Made by a program: the position numbers and the translations under genes
NCBI RefSeq assembly: GCF_010389155.1
Contig: NC_057767.1
Span: 186,001-250,000, forward strand
Reading direction: 5' to 3'
Origin: Erigeron canadensis
Taxonomy: Eukaryota > Streptophyta > Magnoliopsida > Asterales > Asteraceae
DNA length: 64,000 nt
The notes under the pieces: generated by a model
Told to the model about the DNA's origin: nothing
Seen by the model: only the letters and a program-made list of their open reading frames with translations
The model's database searches: none
Shown here: in pieces, positions 11,901-24,300 of the stretch
How the letters are laid out: each line of letters opens with the position of its first letter
How positions within the stretch are numbered: position 1 is the first letter of the stretch

Positions 11901-13649
11901 TTAGGAGCCGTAGTATTCGCCTTGAAAATATGGCGACATTATCTCTATGGCACTAAATGCACAATATTCACCGACCACAAAAGTTTGCAACACATCTTTG
12001 ATCAAAAGATGCTGAATATGAGGCAAAGGAGATGGATGGAGCTGCTAAATGACTATGAATGTGAAATCAAGTACCATCCGGGGAAGGCAAACGTCGTTGC
12101 CGATGCACTTAGTAGGAAGGTGAATACCAAGGTGCAAAGGGCAAGAATCAGCCACTTACAAGTAAGAATGTCTCTAAGAGATCGTTTCTTAGAAGACCAA
12201 GCAAAGGCCTTTGAAGGGAAGAACATTAAGGACGAAGCATTGTGTGGTATGGAAATGAGGTTTGACAAGGATGATGAAGGCATCTTATACTTCAAGGGAA
12301 GAGCTTGGGTACCAAAAGTGAATGGTTTAAGGGATATACTCATGAATGAGGCTCACAATATGAAATATTCAATTCATCCGGGCGCGGATAAGATGTATCA
12401 AGGCCTAAGAAGGGATTTTTGGTGGCCTGGAATGAAAGGAGACGTAGCCCGATATGTGAGCCGATGCATGACTTGTGCGATGGTCAAAGCTGAGCACCAA
12501 AAGCCGTCTGGTCTATTAAAGCAGCCAGAGATTCCCGAATGGAAGTGGGAGCAAATAGCAATGGACCTAGTGACAAAGTTGCCTCGAACAAAGAAAGGTC
12601 ATGATGCTATATGGGTGATAGTTGATCGTCTTACGAAATCAGCCCATTTCATTCCCATCAAAGAAGATTGGAACACCGAGCGTTTAGCTCGCTTGTACGT
12701 TGAGAAAATTGTAACACTACATGGTGTACCTTTGTCCATAATATCCGATCGGGATGGTAGATTTACCTCACGCTTTTGGGGTCACGTGCAAGAGGCAATG
12801 GGCACAACACTAGCATTAAGCACGGCTTACCACCCCCAAACGGATGGACAAAGTGAGCGCACAATACAAACGTTGGAGGACATGTTAAGAGCCTGTGCAT
12901 TAGAATTTAGTGGAAGCTGGGATGAGCACTTGCCTTATGCTGAATTTACATACAATAATAGCTATCACTCTAGCATACAATGTGCACCGTTTGAAGCGTT
13001 ATATGGACGCAAGTGTAGGTCTCCAATGTGTTGGATAGAGACGGGCGAAAGAAGTCTAGCTACCGTCGATTTTGTCCAAGAAACAACGGACAAAGTAGCT
13101 ATCGTTAAAGAAAAGCTTAAAGCCGCCAGAGATCGGCAAAAGAGTTATGCGGATCAAAGAAGGAAGCCCCTAGAATTTGAGGTTGGCGACAAAGTGCTCC
13201 TAAAGGTGTCACCATGGAAAGGAACAGTGAGATTTGGTAAGAGAGGAAAGTTAAGTCCTCGATACATTGGGCCATTTGAAATTGTGGCTAAAATAGGCCC
13301 CGTGGCCTATAAGTTGAAATTACCTCAAGAATTGGGAGATGTTCACGACACTTTCCATGTGTCCAATTTAAAGAAATGCGTGGCGGATGATTCAAAAGTA
13401 GTCCCACTCGAGGAACTACGAGTGGAAGATAAGCTCCAATTTCGCGAGGAGCCAATAGAAGTTCTTGACCGCGATGAGAAACGCCTTAAGAGGAGCAAGA
13501 TCCCTATCGTTAAAGTCAGATGGGATACAAAGCGCGGACCCGAATTTACATGGGAGCACGAGGACTTCATACGTGAGAAATATCCGCACTTACTCCCTAA
13601 GCAAACTCAAATTCCGGGACGGAATTCTTCTAAGGGGGTAAGGATGTAA
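8961..13649 (+). CDS. Ty3/gypsy Gag-Pol polyprotein, intact
   Basis: A single 1562-codon frame encodes a complete gypsy polyprotein, the enzymes of retrotransposon replication and integration. In order: Gag (about 1-290), zinc knuckles (about 297-352, ending [15 protein letters not shown]), an Asn/Gly/Gln-rich repeat tract (about 355-430), and an aspartic protease with FDSGA (about 459). Reverse transcriptase follows, with YPLPRIDD and FIDDILIYS (about 794), then RNase H ([12 protein letters not shown]), the integrase zinc finger (about 1131) and the integrase core with SDRDGRF and QTDGQSERT. It ends with a group II chromodomain-like tail (IPIVKVRW...FTWEHE, about 1500-1535), which points to a chromovirus, probably Tekay/Del-like. 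The start MAPRRVDAE is the usual Gag start. There is no internal stop. FGLTNAS has Ser where Pro is usual. The stop overlaps the 3' LTR start. Confidence 0.95.
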   Translation: MAPRRVDAETSAEARRQEEEAKRRAELATLISQQINDAMPNIAAQIAENVTATINMARGQEGRGNANDRNAYKTFTSCNPKEFYGTEGPVGLLSWFQSMEAVLNIIDCTPADRVKFAASKLQGRALTWWNLQVTTRSVATMNALTWDQFKEEMKREYCPRPAVQKLEIEFWNHTMKGMELEAYAIRFHELCVLVPDMVNTEAKKVERFVYGLAPEVRLMVTTANPATLGEAVSLSTKLVNDLVRTGRYSRGEASSKQGGGSRFGDYKGSGPDKRQKIVRNYGINEANPDPNHGQSPRCNRCGNHHRDECKQCTICRRFGHLAATCRSGIRVGGIRNGCHECGSTEHWRNACPRLRRAQGNRRDGNGNRGNFRNVGNRGNQVNQGNGNRMNQGNGGNRGNGGNQANMGNQGNNNNQGNRGNQGRQAGGRLYAMGVNEARDDPNVIVGTFPLNNVYASMLFDSGAERSFISFEFKDMIGKKPNELDETYYIEYANGNEYRTKEIIFDCTLTLDEKDYSIDLIPIEIGSFDVIVGMDWLSKMRAEILCHERVIRIPLDNDEVLIIQGHRAGVQPKIVSSMKVRKYLRKEYHTYLAQVVDKQVKSKDPHKVMVVRDFLDVFPDELPGLPPTRQVEFTIDLVPGAAPVAKAPYRLAPSEMRELSEQLQELLDKGLIQPSSSPWGAPILFVKKKDGSLRMCIDYRELNKLTIKNRYPLPRIDDLFDQLQGASHFSKIDLRSGYHQLRVREEDVPKTAFRTRYGHYEFLVMPFGLTNASAVFMDLMNRICRPYLDKFVIVFIDDILIYSRSKDEHEKHLRIILQLLRDEKLYAKFSKCEFWLRQVQFLGHLVDEEGIHVDPSKIEAIKKWEAPKTPTEVRSFLGLAGYYRRFIQGFSKIAVPLTQLTQKSREFIWGEEQERAFQTLKNMLCEAPILALPDGMEGFVVYCDASNKGLGCVLMQRDKVIAYASRQLKPHEKNYSTHDLELGAVVFALKIWRHYLYGTKCTIFTDHKSLQHIFDQKMLNMRQRRWMELLNDYECEIKYHPGKANVVADALSRKVNTKVQRARISHLQVRMSLRDRFLEDQAKAFEGKNIKDEALCGMEMRFDKDDEGILYFKGRAWVPKVNGLRDILMNEAHNMKYSIHPGADKMYQGLRRDFWWPGMKGDVARYVSRCMTCAMVKAEHQKPSGLLKQPEIPEWKWEQIAMDLVTKLPRTKKGHDAIWVIVDRLTKSAHFIPIKEDWNTERLARLYVEKIVTLHGVPLSIISDRDGRFTSRFWGHVQEAMGTTLALSTAYHPQTDGQSERTIQTLEDMLRACALEFSGSWDEHLPYAEFTYNNSYHSSIQCAPFEALYGRKCRSPMCWIETGERSLATVDFVQETTDKVAIVKEKLKAARDRQKSYADQRRKPLEFEVGDKVLLKVSPWKGTVRFGKRGKLSPRYIGPFEIVAKIGPVAYKLKLPQELGDVHDTFHVSNLKKCVADDSKVVPLEELRVEDKLQFREEPIEVLDRDEKRLKRSKIPIVKVRWDTKRGPEFTWEHEDFIREKYPHLLPKQTQIPGRNSSKGVRM
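13632..13644 (+). other. Polypurine tract of the gypsy element
   Basis: AAGGGGGTAAGGA lies directly before the TGTAACA LTR start. It is the standard position and composition of the plus-strand primer for reverse transcription, and it lies within the last codons of the polyprotein. Confidence 0.75.
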
Positions 13650-16600
13650 CAACCGTACTTTTAATATTATATATGTGCTAGTTAGGTTGTTTACGTTCCC
13701 GCAAGCCCTAGTTATACTTGAAGCTAGTAGGTAATGCCCCAAATTAGTAATCTAAAGCTAATGATATGTAAAAGAATTCCCTAATGAAAATACCTCGGAA
13801 CAAATATTCTAGGAAGTGATCAATCGATACGATAATAATAACTTAAGACTCGCAAATTGAGATACCAACCAAAATTCCTATGGAATGCCCAACAAATCAA
13901 AAATATAACCAAATCAAGAGGATATGATCATGATAAATAAAATTTTCAACTAAAAATATAATTGGAAATGTTAGGTACGTAAAAGCGTCGAAAACTTAAT
14001 AAGTAAGCATATAAGCTTAAAAATTAATACAAATTTACAACCAATGACCTATGAAACCAACTAAAAATACAAAAATATATCCACACACATAGATATACAT
14101 GACTTATACACACATATACATATTCCTAACTAAAACAACTAATTACTTATATTTTACTAACAAAACACTTACAAATTAAATCCACACTTAACATATACCC
14201 ACACTTATACTTATACAACAAAATTATATAAAAAAAAAAAAAGGTAAAACCCTCCATTTCCCCCTTTAGGCCGGCCCCCTCTACACACACATACATCCAT
14301 CCATTTCAAATTTTGCATGCCTTAAGTCTTGGAACTCACCACTCCAACACACACTACACTCCCATTTCACACACACTAATCAATTCTCTCTCAAAAAAAA
14401 AAACTCTTCTCTCCCTTTTCTCTCTCTTTTTGGCAGCCCACAAACAAGAACAACACCAACAAAAATCAACCTTAATACTTGATAATAATAAGGGTTTAAG
14501 TTAGGCTAAGCAAGGGTTTGATTAGGCTAAGGTTTAAGGGTTGTTTTGAGGTTGAAACAAGGGTTATTGGAGACTTTTTGGGTCACAAAAATCTGCATAT
14601 TTTCATCATCAAGAAGTGTTCTTCAAGGGTATATATCTTCATCTCTTTATTAGATTAATCTTATTCTTGTTTATATTAAAAAGGTTTTATTAAAAGATTG
14701 TGTTTTCTTTATGTTTTCTTTTGAATATACACTTGATGAGGGCAAAGTTGATAGGATCTTTCTTTCCATGCTCATGCATGTTGAATCCATGAAGAAAGAT
14801 CCAAGGATTCAACTAGTTTAAGACCCAAAAGTGTGAATATAAGTTTAATAGTCTTTGATGTGATTTTCTTTTGAAAGATGGCTATATTCATGCATATTAT
14901 GAAAGTGATATTTCTGGAAATATTTATAAAAATATAGATTTCATTGATAAAGTGTTGGATCTATAAAAGCTAGCATCAAAAAGGTGGATATATGTTGATA
15001 GATTGTAAAGTAACTTTTTATATAAAAAGATGAACATGATGTATAAATATTTGTATATATATTTCTGGAATATTGCATGAAAAATATATTTTTATGTTGA
15101 TGGATTTTTGATAGTTAAAGCTTTATGTTAAAAAGTATTGATTTAAGTGCATATATGCTAGATTTAAGAAGGTTGGATTATTGTTTGGATTATGAGATGA
15201 AGCTAGGCTTGTCATAAGTGAAAAATGTGTTAAAATCAAAGTTAATATTCTGGAAAAGTTATGGTAATAACAAAAATATGACTATGGAACCAAACAAGGC
15301 AAAATAGGCTTGAAATCGAAAACCGAAAACTTGTTAAAATGCATTTTGAGCACACACATGCACCATAACTATATGACCATGAAAATGTGATGAACATACT
15401 GGAAATATGACATATTAAAAGTATAAAACTCAAGTTATTTGATGCATGGCAAGAATAAGCTCAAAAATAGTCTTTTCGGGTCAAATAATCACCAACCGAA
15501 AGCACAAAATTACACATAGCACACCACCACCACAATCACGACTTAGTCCATCAAAATATGAGGGACATTCTGGACAAAATGAAACAAGAACAAAAATCCC
15601 TTTTGAAGCATTTGAATTGGTTGAGAAATGAGGCAAAAATCACTATTTCGGTAAACGATTTTATGTTTAAAAGTCCTCAAATTATAAGAACACAAGAGAG
15701 ATTGAATGGTTACAAATTTTATCTGATAAAAGTTGCCTAAAAAGGGCCTGGGATTTTAGACAAAAGCTCTTGTGATGATTTCTAAGTGTTTTTATAATTT
15801 AATGAATTTAAAAGGGATTTTAAGGAATAAATAAATCAATAATAAATTATATAAATAATGAACTTGGACAAAATCACATAAATAGGGTTAAAATAACTTA
15901 AACCTACTGGAGAAAATTAATTTCAAGGAAAGAACCAAGTTCTACATAATTTAAGAATAACTAACTAAGTTAAAAATCACTAATTAATCACTATTATTAA
16001 ATAAATAAATGAATAAATAATATTACAAGTTTAAAAGCATAATACTCAGTAGATAATCAAAATATAATTATCTATGAATTTTAAAGGTAATTTAAGAACC
16101 TAAGAATAATTATAAGGAATTATTTAATTAATTAATGAATAAATGGAATGAATAATTAATTAAATAATAATAAATCAAGGAAATTAATATAAATCAGAAA
16201 ATATATTTTAAAATCCAAAATACTACTGTACCAATATCAAATAATAGTACAAAACAAAGTGTGCAAAAGAAATCTCGCGAATCAAAGCCGAATTACCAAA
16301 ATTCCAACAAACGCGCAAAAACGCTTAACGCAAAAACTACTCTTACCATCAATCCCAATTTAACCAAACATCTTGAGCATCATAATACACTTTGATTCCA
16401 TAATTAAGTAACAACCAAAGATAGGCAAGCCTACTAGCATAAGTCTCATGATCTAGTTCACTAGTTCATGTAATACGCACTTACGTTGTGTATATTTGAA
16501 TACCATGGTTTAGGCTTGCTTGGGGAACGACATCGCTAGGCACACATCTCGTATTTGATCAGCCCCCTTTACTCTCAAATCAAGTGAGTCATAGCCCCTT

Positions 16601-17567
16601 TCAAACTCTTTTATGTGTTTTACTTTCGGGGTGAAAAGCATGATAAATGAAACTGTTTTATATATATGGAATATTTCTTGAAAGAGAGTTTGTTATATGA
16701 AATGATTCTTGATATATGAGTATGAAATGTTAATAAAGAATTTATGTGATGAGCTTGAGTTCTGTCAAACCGCGTCGTTCGGTACACTACTATTTACTCC
16801 GAAAGGGGAGGCCTGTAGTTAGTTAGTTGCGCAACTAGGTTTCGTCCGCCCACCCAAAGCGTACCGTTGGAAGGTTGGTTGCCTTCGTGACAACCTCCAC
16901 TTCTAGTCTGGCCCCCGGGTGTTCTAACTACCTTAAGATAATCGGGCGTCTCCATGGCACGACCCATTATCATTATTGTTATTATTATTACGGCACTTGA
17001 TTGACAGCTTGTGCTATGAATTGAATTATTGGATTGTAATCGGACTTGAATAAAATGGTAGTAGTAGTGGCTCAAGTACTTACTCATCTAAGATAATGGA
17101 ATTAGACCTTGTGGTCATATGACAAGAATTTATTTACATGGGTTAAAATTGAGTTGAACGAACGATTATCAAAGGATGAATTGGAAATATTCATTAAATT
17201 GGTGATTCCTAATTTATGTTGTAATGATGTGTATATATGCTTATTGTATTAGTTAAAAACCTATGAACTCACTCAACTCTCGTAGTTGACACTTTTTCTT
17301 CATGCTTTTCAGGTTTAGAGCAGTAGGTTTGCCTATGGACCGCTTTTGGACCATGTGTTTGCATGGCGAACGAAGACTTGTAATGCAAACAAGTTTATCT
17401 TTTATTCGGATTTGGACTTATGTTATGATTTTAAACACTTTACTTTGAACCATGTAATCGTGTAATTTGGAATGGTTTAAGACTTTATTTAAGATGTTTT
17501 CCAATTAACCTTTTGTACCATGTCGTTCTGTGACATCTCGTGTTTCCGCCGTAGTCGGGGTGTTACA
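13645..17567 (+). repeat. 3' LTR of the gypsy element (about 3.9 kb)
   Basis: It starts TGTAACA and ends TGTTACA, a perfect 7-bp inverted terminal pair, directly after a polypurine tract. It is long, non-coding and related to a second LTR at 58.2-62.2 kb. Shared blocks include ctttcgggGTGAAAAGCATGATA (16626), the region 16749-17090 with TGGCACGACCC and TTGATTGACAGCTTGTGCTAT, and GTAGTTGACACTTTTTCTTC (17283). A TATA-like ttatataaaa lies near 14226 and a CT-rich stretch at about 14390-14430, a plausible promoter and transcript start. No equivalent 5' LTR is found in the window. Confidence 0.85.
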
Positions 17568-17977
17568 GGTATTTGGTATGCATACATGCTACTACATGTT
17601 TATATTTACACTATTGTCCAAACCTCATATATCATGCACAACAAATTCATTTATATTCCTTTAAACCTACGAACTCACCAACATTATGTTGACATTTTCG
17701 AGTATCCATTTTCAGGTAATAACAATGCTTAAGGAGACTGAGTATAAGGACTTTAGGAAGACTAATAAAGAGATCCTTCATGGACTCCTAGTTGCATTTG
17801 AACATTGAATTCTATTTGCTACATCATTTGCTATTTGTTGGGCGTGTTGCCTAGTCTTATCCCGCTTTTGGGAATTACTATATTGATTTCATTTAGTATA
17901 ACTCTATTATAAATTTCATGTGCTACGTTATGTCTTTTCGTCATATCCTACGATTCCGCCTAAGGTGGGGTGTGACA
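17568..17977 (+). repeat. 3' part of the outer LTR
   Basis: This 410-bp tail has its own U5-like end (CCGCCTAAGGTGGGG TGTGACA) distinct from the TGTTACA end just before it. It contains a recognisable gypsy U5 block, acgaactcaccaac...gttgaca...tttcagg, paralogous to 17264-17325. Its terminal TGTGACA matches the start at 7936 and is followed by TTTCT. It is read as the other half of an LTR interrupted by the element in between. Confidence 0.6.
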
Positions 17978-17982
17978 TTTCT
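17978..17982. repeat. Target site duplication TTTCT, right copy
   Basis: TTTCT directly after TGTGACA, identical to 7931-7935. Confidence 0.7.
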
Positions 17983-18403
17983 TTATTACAATATTACCTA
18001 TAATTTGATATTTGACATTGGTAAATATAGAATTTAATATTTAACTTTACAATATCATTCTACAAAGATATAACACATATCTTATTGGCCATCCTTGGTA
18101 TCAAAATACTTATTTAATAATGAATTATCATATTTCAATATGACTTATCTATAACTACTCATTTCTTATGTCATAAGTTATTCTAAGACGTGTTCACATT
18201 GCACATGTTTAGAAGCATTAATGAAGTTAATATTTCAATCTTAATCATAAAATTGTAAATTTCATACTTCATTGATGACTATTAAATATATTATTCTTTA
18301 TTTATTGAGAATTTCCGTTCATATAACTTTTCTAAACATGTGTCTTGTGAACACATGCTAAAATAATAAACCATGAGTTATTATGGAAATCTAATATATT
18401 TAT
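17983..18403. other. Intergenic AT-rich DNA left of a Helitron end
   Basis: No gene is seen. Some or all of it may be the body of the Helitron that ends at 18432, but no 5' TC terminus could be fixed. Confidence 0.4.
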
Positions 18404-18432
18404 CTCGCGTATTACGCGGGAAAATAATCTAG
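18404..18432 (+). mobile_element. Helitron 3' terminus, plus strand
   Basis: A perfect hairpin CGCGTA-T-TACGCG (18406-18418) is followed by ten bases and CTAG (18429-18432), with T next. This is the clearest canonical Helitron 3' end in the window. The 5' end is unresolved. Confidence 0.65.
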
Positions 18433-18930
18433 TTTGTTGTAGTAAATGGATGGATAAAGATAATAATTATGATGAAGATTATTGAAAATGTTCTAAGAAA
18501 ATACACAAATCCAAGTTAAGCAAAAAATACCAATCATAAATATTTACCAATTGCGGATGGTAATTGCAAAATAATATAAACCCATTGCGGTTGAAATAAA
18601 CATGTTGAATTCCGTTGGGCCGCAACGCCATCAACATCGGTAGATTGAAATCGGGTGGATTGAAAATTTTGAAGTCGATTGGATTGAATTAAAATGACTT
18701 CTCCTCACCCCCTTTCTCTTCCAACGAACGGTGTATTAAAATTCGTTGGACAACCATGGTGGATTGAAGCGGGGACGTGAAAAATTTTGGAGGGTTGAAA
18801 GAGGAGGGGGGCGACGAATGAGTAAAGGTTTCAAGGTGTGTACTTGTGTCAGATTGTTTTGTAAGGGTAATTTAGTCTTAATATCAAGTTCTTATTACTT
18901 AAATCCAGTTCCTTTATAAAGGAGTATAGA
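18433..18930. other. Intergenic DNA, nothing recognised
   Basis: Sequence with a few GC-richer patches (18600-18820) but no supported gene, RNA or terminal repeat. Confidence 0.4.
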
Positions 18931-19219
18931 CTAGCACGGTACCCGCATAATGCAGTGGTGGTCGTGGCAACGACGGTGTGGTGGTGTAGATTATTGATGT
19001 AAAAGTAATTGATTTAAAAGATAAAGAATAGTGGTGTAATTTAATCATTAATGATATTTTAGATTGTTTTCCACTGTAACATTTAAAGAGAGTTGTTTTT
19101 TTACTAGATAGTATAAAAGTATAAATTACGTGTATATGGGAATTAAGATTAAAAAAGTGTTGAATTTTTTAAAATAGAATAATTCAATATGTTTTATAAG
19201 GGTTATATATAGATAGAGA
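18931..19219 (-). mobile_element. Non-autonomous Helitron related to 2064-2418
   Basis: The minus-strand 3' end is a gcattatgc stem, spacer and CTAG (18931-18934) followed by T. The minus-strand 5' end is near 19217-19219 (TCTCTATCTATATATAACCC). Much of its interior aligns by eye with the unit at 2064-2418, so the two are copies of one family. It is non-coding. The exact right end is uncertain by a few bases. Confidence 0.5.
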
Positions 19220-19439
19220 GGTATTTTATTAAATTAAGAGTGCTACTTGAAACTATAAACAAACATTTTATTAAAAAAAGTATAACCATTTTTACATGAT
19301 CATGGTTAGAAATAATTGTTCCCTGACTAGATGACTAGTGGCCCAGTCAGCAAATCGGCATTTGTCCAATTGTACGGAAATCTTTACAAGAAAACCCTTT
19401 TTCACAATTGATCCCAGATTTACAATATTTTAGGGAAAT

Positions 19440-20077
19440 AAATAAAACAAAAATAAACCACCACTGTCTTTGTCTCTCTCCCTCTCATTGCATTTTCCGG
19501 TCGGCGCGTGCACTCACTTTTGTTCATCAACCCCCCCCCCCCCCTTCTTTTTCAGGTATCTACTACATTTCTTATGTTATCTTCATGTTTTTATTTTTAT
19601 TTTTTTGTATACAGTGTATTGTCGTTTTGATAGTTTCAGTTTGATAGCTTCAGTATTTGTTTGTAAGCTGTAAATATTTTGATAATAATCGATACAATTC
19701 ACCTTTTTAATCAAATATATATATGTATGTATGTATGTGACTTTGTGTTATGAAAATGTTTTGTATATATGCGAGCAAAACGACGCCCGATTGTCGTTTT
19801 TTCAAATATAACTATGTGTTTTCTGGATAATTTATCTTTGTTTTTTTTTTAAAATCCAATAGAACAGTATATTTTGGATTATTGTGATATATGTGATTAT
19901 ATGTCATTTTATTGATGTGATTACTAATTATTGTAGAAACTTTCAAAAAAATAGTTGTTAAACTGTACGAATATTGTCGTCTATTTGTTGTTTTTAGACG
20001 GAAATGATTGGCTTGGAATATATATTTATAACGATGCATTTGATTTTATCTAACAGAAAATAAGAGATTGATCTATT
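19440..20077 (+). other. Putative 5' UTR with intron of the following gene
   Basis: A CT-rich stretch (about 19460-19555, ctctctccctctc and a C14 run at 19531-19544) ends tttttcag/gtatct, which could be an exon end and splice donor. An acceptor-like ctaacag at about 20051-20057 precedes the ATG by some 20 bases. Layout and composition fit a plant 5' leader with a long intron. No transcript evidence is available. Confidence 0.35.
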
Positions 20078-21037
20078 ATGGAACAAGAGGATGAATATAA
20101 AGATTGCATACCCATCAACATGTACCTGGGTGAAAGGCGAAAAGACTTCAGTGTAGACATCGCTAAGTTTCATCGTATAACAAGGACAAGACTTCAAAAT
20201 GACAGAACAAAAACTCTGAGTAAAGATGAGGTTGAACTGTATGACGTCCGTGTTGATGGAGATGACCGTTATAAAAACTTTGTTATACAATATTATATGA
20301 GGCGAGATAATCTTTTTTCAGTAGTGGTCGCAACAAGTAACGACGACGGAGCTACCTTTACAGCTCCTTTTGAAATGCATGAGAAAGAAGGTACTCCGGA
20401 CCATATGAAATTGGTTATAAAGGGGTCCGAACACATACATTTCGGGTTTGGGTATGATAAAGACAATTGGGGTGCATACAACGGGTTATGCTATGAGAAA
20501 ATACTAGAAGCGTATGACTATGTGATGAAAACTTTAGGTAATTCAGAACTCGATCCACATGAGCTTAAGAAACTCGAATTTAGTTGTCACATGATAATTC
20601 AAGTATTCAGTGAATCAGCCCGGAACTTATTTGTGGCCAAAGTTTATAACAGAGTTTTAAACGAGTCATTTGTGATTGAGAATATGTTTGGGCTGTTGGT
20701 TGCTCCCTACTCTGGGAGTGGGGTTCACATACAAAACAAGCAAGAAAATTGGAAGTTGTACTCCATTTAGTGAAGAACTGACAGATCTATTCAATCGGGG
20801 TAACCTCGAGCTTTTCACTAATGAAGATGAGTTAAATAAGTTGAATTTATCAGCTGAAGAGAGGAAATACGCTTACAGAATGGCATGCAATGGATGCTTA
20901 CCATGAAAAGTCAACAACCTTGTGATTTGAAACTGGAGATTATGTCTTTAAATACCATACTAAAGAACTCAAGTGAAGGGGCAAAGTTAGAAAGCTTGGA
21001 GTTAGTTGTTGAGAAATTAGTTAGTGTTACAATATAG
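20078..21037 (+). pseudogene. RIP-like (rRNA N-glycosidase fold) gene with two frame changes
   Basis: The first frame (20078-20770) encodes 230 residues resembling ribosome-inactivating proteins, enzymes that remove one adenine from the sarcin-ricin loop of large-subunit rRNA. The best anchor is IIQVFSESARN (about 173-183), which keeps the paired Glu (179) and Arg (182) of the family's SEAAR motif. Downstream IENMFG sits where the family has a conserved Asn-x-Trp-Gly, with Phe in place of Trp. FGYD (about 124-127) fits the conserved tyrosine region. No signal peptide is visible, unlike secreted dicot members, suggesting a cytosolic product. Coding-like sequence continues in a second frame to 20906, then returns to the first frame from about 20885 to 21037. 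The gene is therefore a decayed copy, has an unrecognised intron, or carries sequence errors. Activity cannot be inferred. The assignment rests on motif reading. Confidence 0.5.
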
Positions 21038-21317
21038 TGACTATCATTAAATCTATTAAATCTTATCTATATAATCAGTTATTTAGTTTTACCTATTATT
21101 ATCTATATATTCTAAAGTTGTAAGATTGAAATCAATGCTAAGGGTTTAGAATTGTTAGAGCTTTTATGATTTACTTAGAAGCTATTATTTTACTGCTTTA
21201 TTAGGATTAAGTGGAATGTGCTGCAGTTAATTGAGTTGTTATTATGTGTATATGTATTGATTGATGTATATAGAATTTAATTCGTGAATATATATATATA
21301 TATATTTATGATGAATC
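21038..21317. other. Spacer between RIP-like gene and PWP2 remnant
   Basis: AT-rich, with a short TA run near 21290-21304. Neither the upstream exons of PWP2 nor another gene was recognised here. Confidence 0.5.
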
Positions 21318-24300
21318 AACAATTGATTGGAGATCGGTTTCGAGTGGGGTGTTTGGATTGTATCAGATGCCGGATTTTGTTTGTATACATTTGTTGTCGA
21401 TATCTAGAGGAAAGATAACTACGGCCACTTTTAATGATCTTGGGAATTGGTTGATGTTTGGGTGTGCGAAACTTGGGCAGTTGCTTGTTTGGGAGTGGAA
21501 GTCGGAAAGTTATATTGAAGCAACAGGGTCATTATTTTGATGTTAATACCATTGTGTATTCGCCAGATTCCCAACTCTTGGCTACTGGTGCTGATGATAA
21601 TAGAATTAAGGTTCGTTACTTTTTGAGATACACTGTCTACTCTTGATTAGAAGAGGGTGTTTATATCATTCTCTAGGGTTAATAGTTATATATACATTTC
21701 TGGTTATTTTTCATGTTGTCACACTTCATTGTTCAGGATTGCTTTTTTTAGTAGAGATCATATGATTATTGTGTATGCAAAATTGAAGTAATCAGAAGAA
21801 AGTAATATGCAAACAAGTTACAAAAAGTGATTTCTCTGTGTTACCCTAGAGAGAAAATGCAGTATTGAAAAAGAAGGTTGAGATATGATTATTCAAAAAG
21901 CTGTTTTGCGAATTGCAAAATCTTATTTGAAAGAGCAATCCTTAACACCCTTGAACATATGACTTGAAAATTTTGTAATTTGTTTGCTTGTTATAGGTAT
22001 GGACTGTATCTTCGGGATTCTGTTTTGTGACATTCTCTGAGCATACAAATGCAGTTACTGCACTGCATTTTATGGCTAGCAACCACTGTTTACTAAGTGC
22101 ATCCCTAGATGGAACTGTTCGTGCATGGGATCTGTTTCGTTATCGTAATTTTAGAACTTTCACCACCCCTTCTTCTAGACAGTTTGTTTCCTTAGCAGCG
22201 GATCAAAGTGGGGAAGTGATTTGTGCTGGAACGCTCGATTCATTTGAGGTATCAATCCCTAAATGTGATTTTTGACTATCCTTCTTTTGTGAGCTGTTTT
22301 GACTCAGCATTTTCTGTTCTCTTTAGATCTTTGTCTGGTCTATGAAGACTGGTCGATTGTTGGATGTTCTTAGTGGCATGAAGGTCCAGTTCATGGATTG
22401 ATGTTCTCTCTACAACTGTAAGTTGTGGATCTTTACATGTTGTAAATATTTATGTGCTTGGATTTGCATTCGGGATTGTTCATATGATTAACACGACTTG
22501 AAGTTGTGGTAATAGTTGCTTTTCTTTTAATAAACATGTTCGGTTTTAATTATTTGTTATGTAACAGCATGATTAGTTGGGATAGAAGTTTTATACCAAC
22601 TGCAGCAAAACTCTTTGTTTTTAGAGCAGCAAACTATCCAACTATCCTACTCCTAATTCCTAAGCTACACGATTGTCTTGTTATCCCAGGACTTCTGAAA
22701 AACCTCCCAATAATCCACCCTTACAAATATAGGAAGTGGGCCTAGAATCTGGGTGGAATTCCCCAAGGTCAAGGGCCTTGCCGATGGGCCACCAACCCCA
22801 TTGGCAGCAAAACTTTATTTTTAAGGGTAAAATCAAGTATTATCCTCTTTTGAACATAATCGTGCTAATTCTATTTACTTTTGCTAACCATTCACTTCCT
22901 TCCATGTAAATACATTCTATTAGCTAATTTTATAAACTGTTCCATTTTTTCAAAAAAGTCCATTTCCATTATCATTTCAAATAATAATTCATTTCTTTAC
23001 TTGCTTACTTTTTCTTTTCTCCTATTACAGGCAATTCTTGCTTCATCTTCATGGGACAAAACTGTTTGGTTGTGGGATGTGTTTGATGGAAAAGGTTCTG
23101 TAGAAGCATTTCCTCACACTCATGATGTTCTTAAAGTCGTTTATCGTCCAGATGGTAAGCAATTGGCTAGCACCACATTGGATGGTCAAATTCATTTCTG
23201 GGATCCAATTGGTGGCATGCTAATGTACACCATTGAGGGGCGTCGAGACATTTCCGGAGGACGCTTGATGACTAATCGTAGAACAGCAGCACTCTTCATC
23301 TGGCAAATTCTTTACAACTTTGGCTTATTCTGCTGATGGCAATTACATATTAGCTGGAGGAAGTAGTAGATACATCTGTATGTATGATGTTGCTGATCAG
23401 GTTAGTTTCTTCTTTCCTTTCCTTTTTCCTGAATTTTTGACTGATTCTGTTTGTGAAGCTATCACTTTTCTCTTAGATATTCAGAGTTGAGAATTTTGAC
23501 CTGATTTCTTTTGAATTCGTTGATTGAGTTATATTCTATCACCAGCGGGGCCAAAACATAATCTTCTTAATGGAAATGGGTCAAATGAGTGGAATTTTGC
23601 TAATGGACATATCTTAATCTCTGAGAGGCTGAGACCTTATCTATTCAACATAAAGAACTACTCGTAACTTTATTATTCTAACAATAAAGTTCCGTTATCT
23701 TTTTACCAATAATCATTCATAAAATCAGATTTTATGTTTTTAGACCAAAAGAGGTAGGTGTAATCCTGTCCAACTTGTAAAGAAATATTTGACCTGTCTG
23801 TCACCTGACTCGTTACTTGATCGTCCTTTTGACCACCTCTGTGTTTGTCATATATCAAGGAACGAAATCTATCAATAAGTAGCAATCAATTTTAGATTAG
23901 ATATTTATGCTACGAATATACTGGATATGAGGGGTGTCATCTTGTATTCTGTTGACTCGGAGGTGGACTAGTAAATATGTAGAGGTGGCAAAATAGATGG
24001 TTTGGTAGTTAGGTCTAAAGGTTGTTTTGGTACTGGCCAAAATATTGTTGGTGGGGTTGGGTCGACCTTAGGATGTAAATATGTAGTAAAAACAATTAGT
24101 GTATTGCTGATGATCAGAAGGCTTATGCATAAAAGAATACACCTTGGATGATTTTCGACTAGTTTGGCCATTTTTGTTTAGTTCTATTTTACGGGTTTGA
24201 CCTTTTAGATGGGGCTTAATGACGTGCCTACTAGTATGCCAAAATAAGCTTATTGTTTAATACTTAGCAAATCCCTTGGATGATTTTCGACTAGTTTGGC

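Noticed and set aside
9336..12343. Antisense open frames of 60-130 codons across the gypsy polyprotein
   Set aside because: They are shadows of the sense coding strand, with no domains and no continuity.
21349..23336. Separate small WD40 genes in the PWP2 region
   Set aside because: They are consecutive exons of one gene with GT-AG borders, not independent genes.
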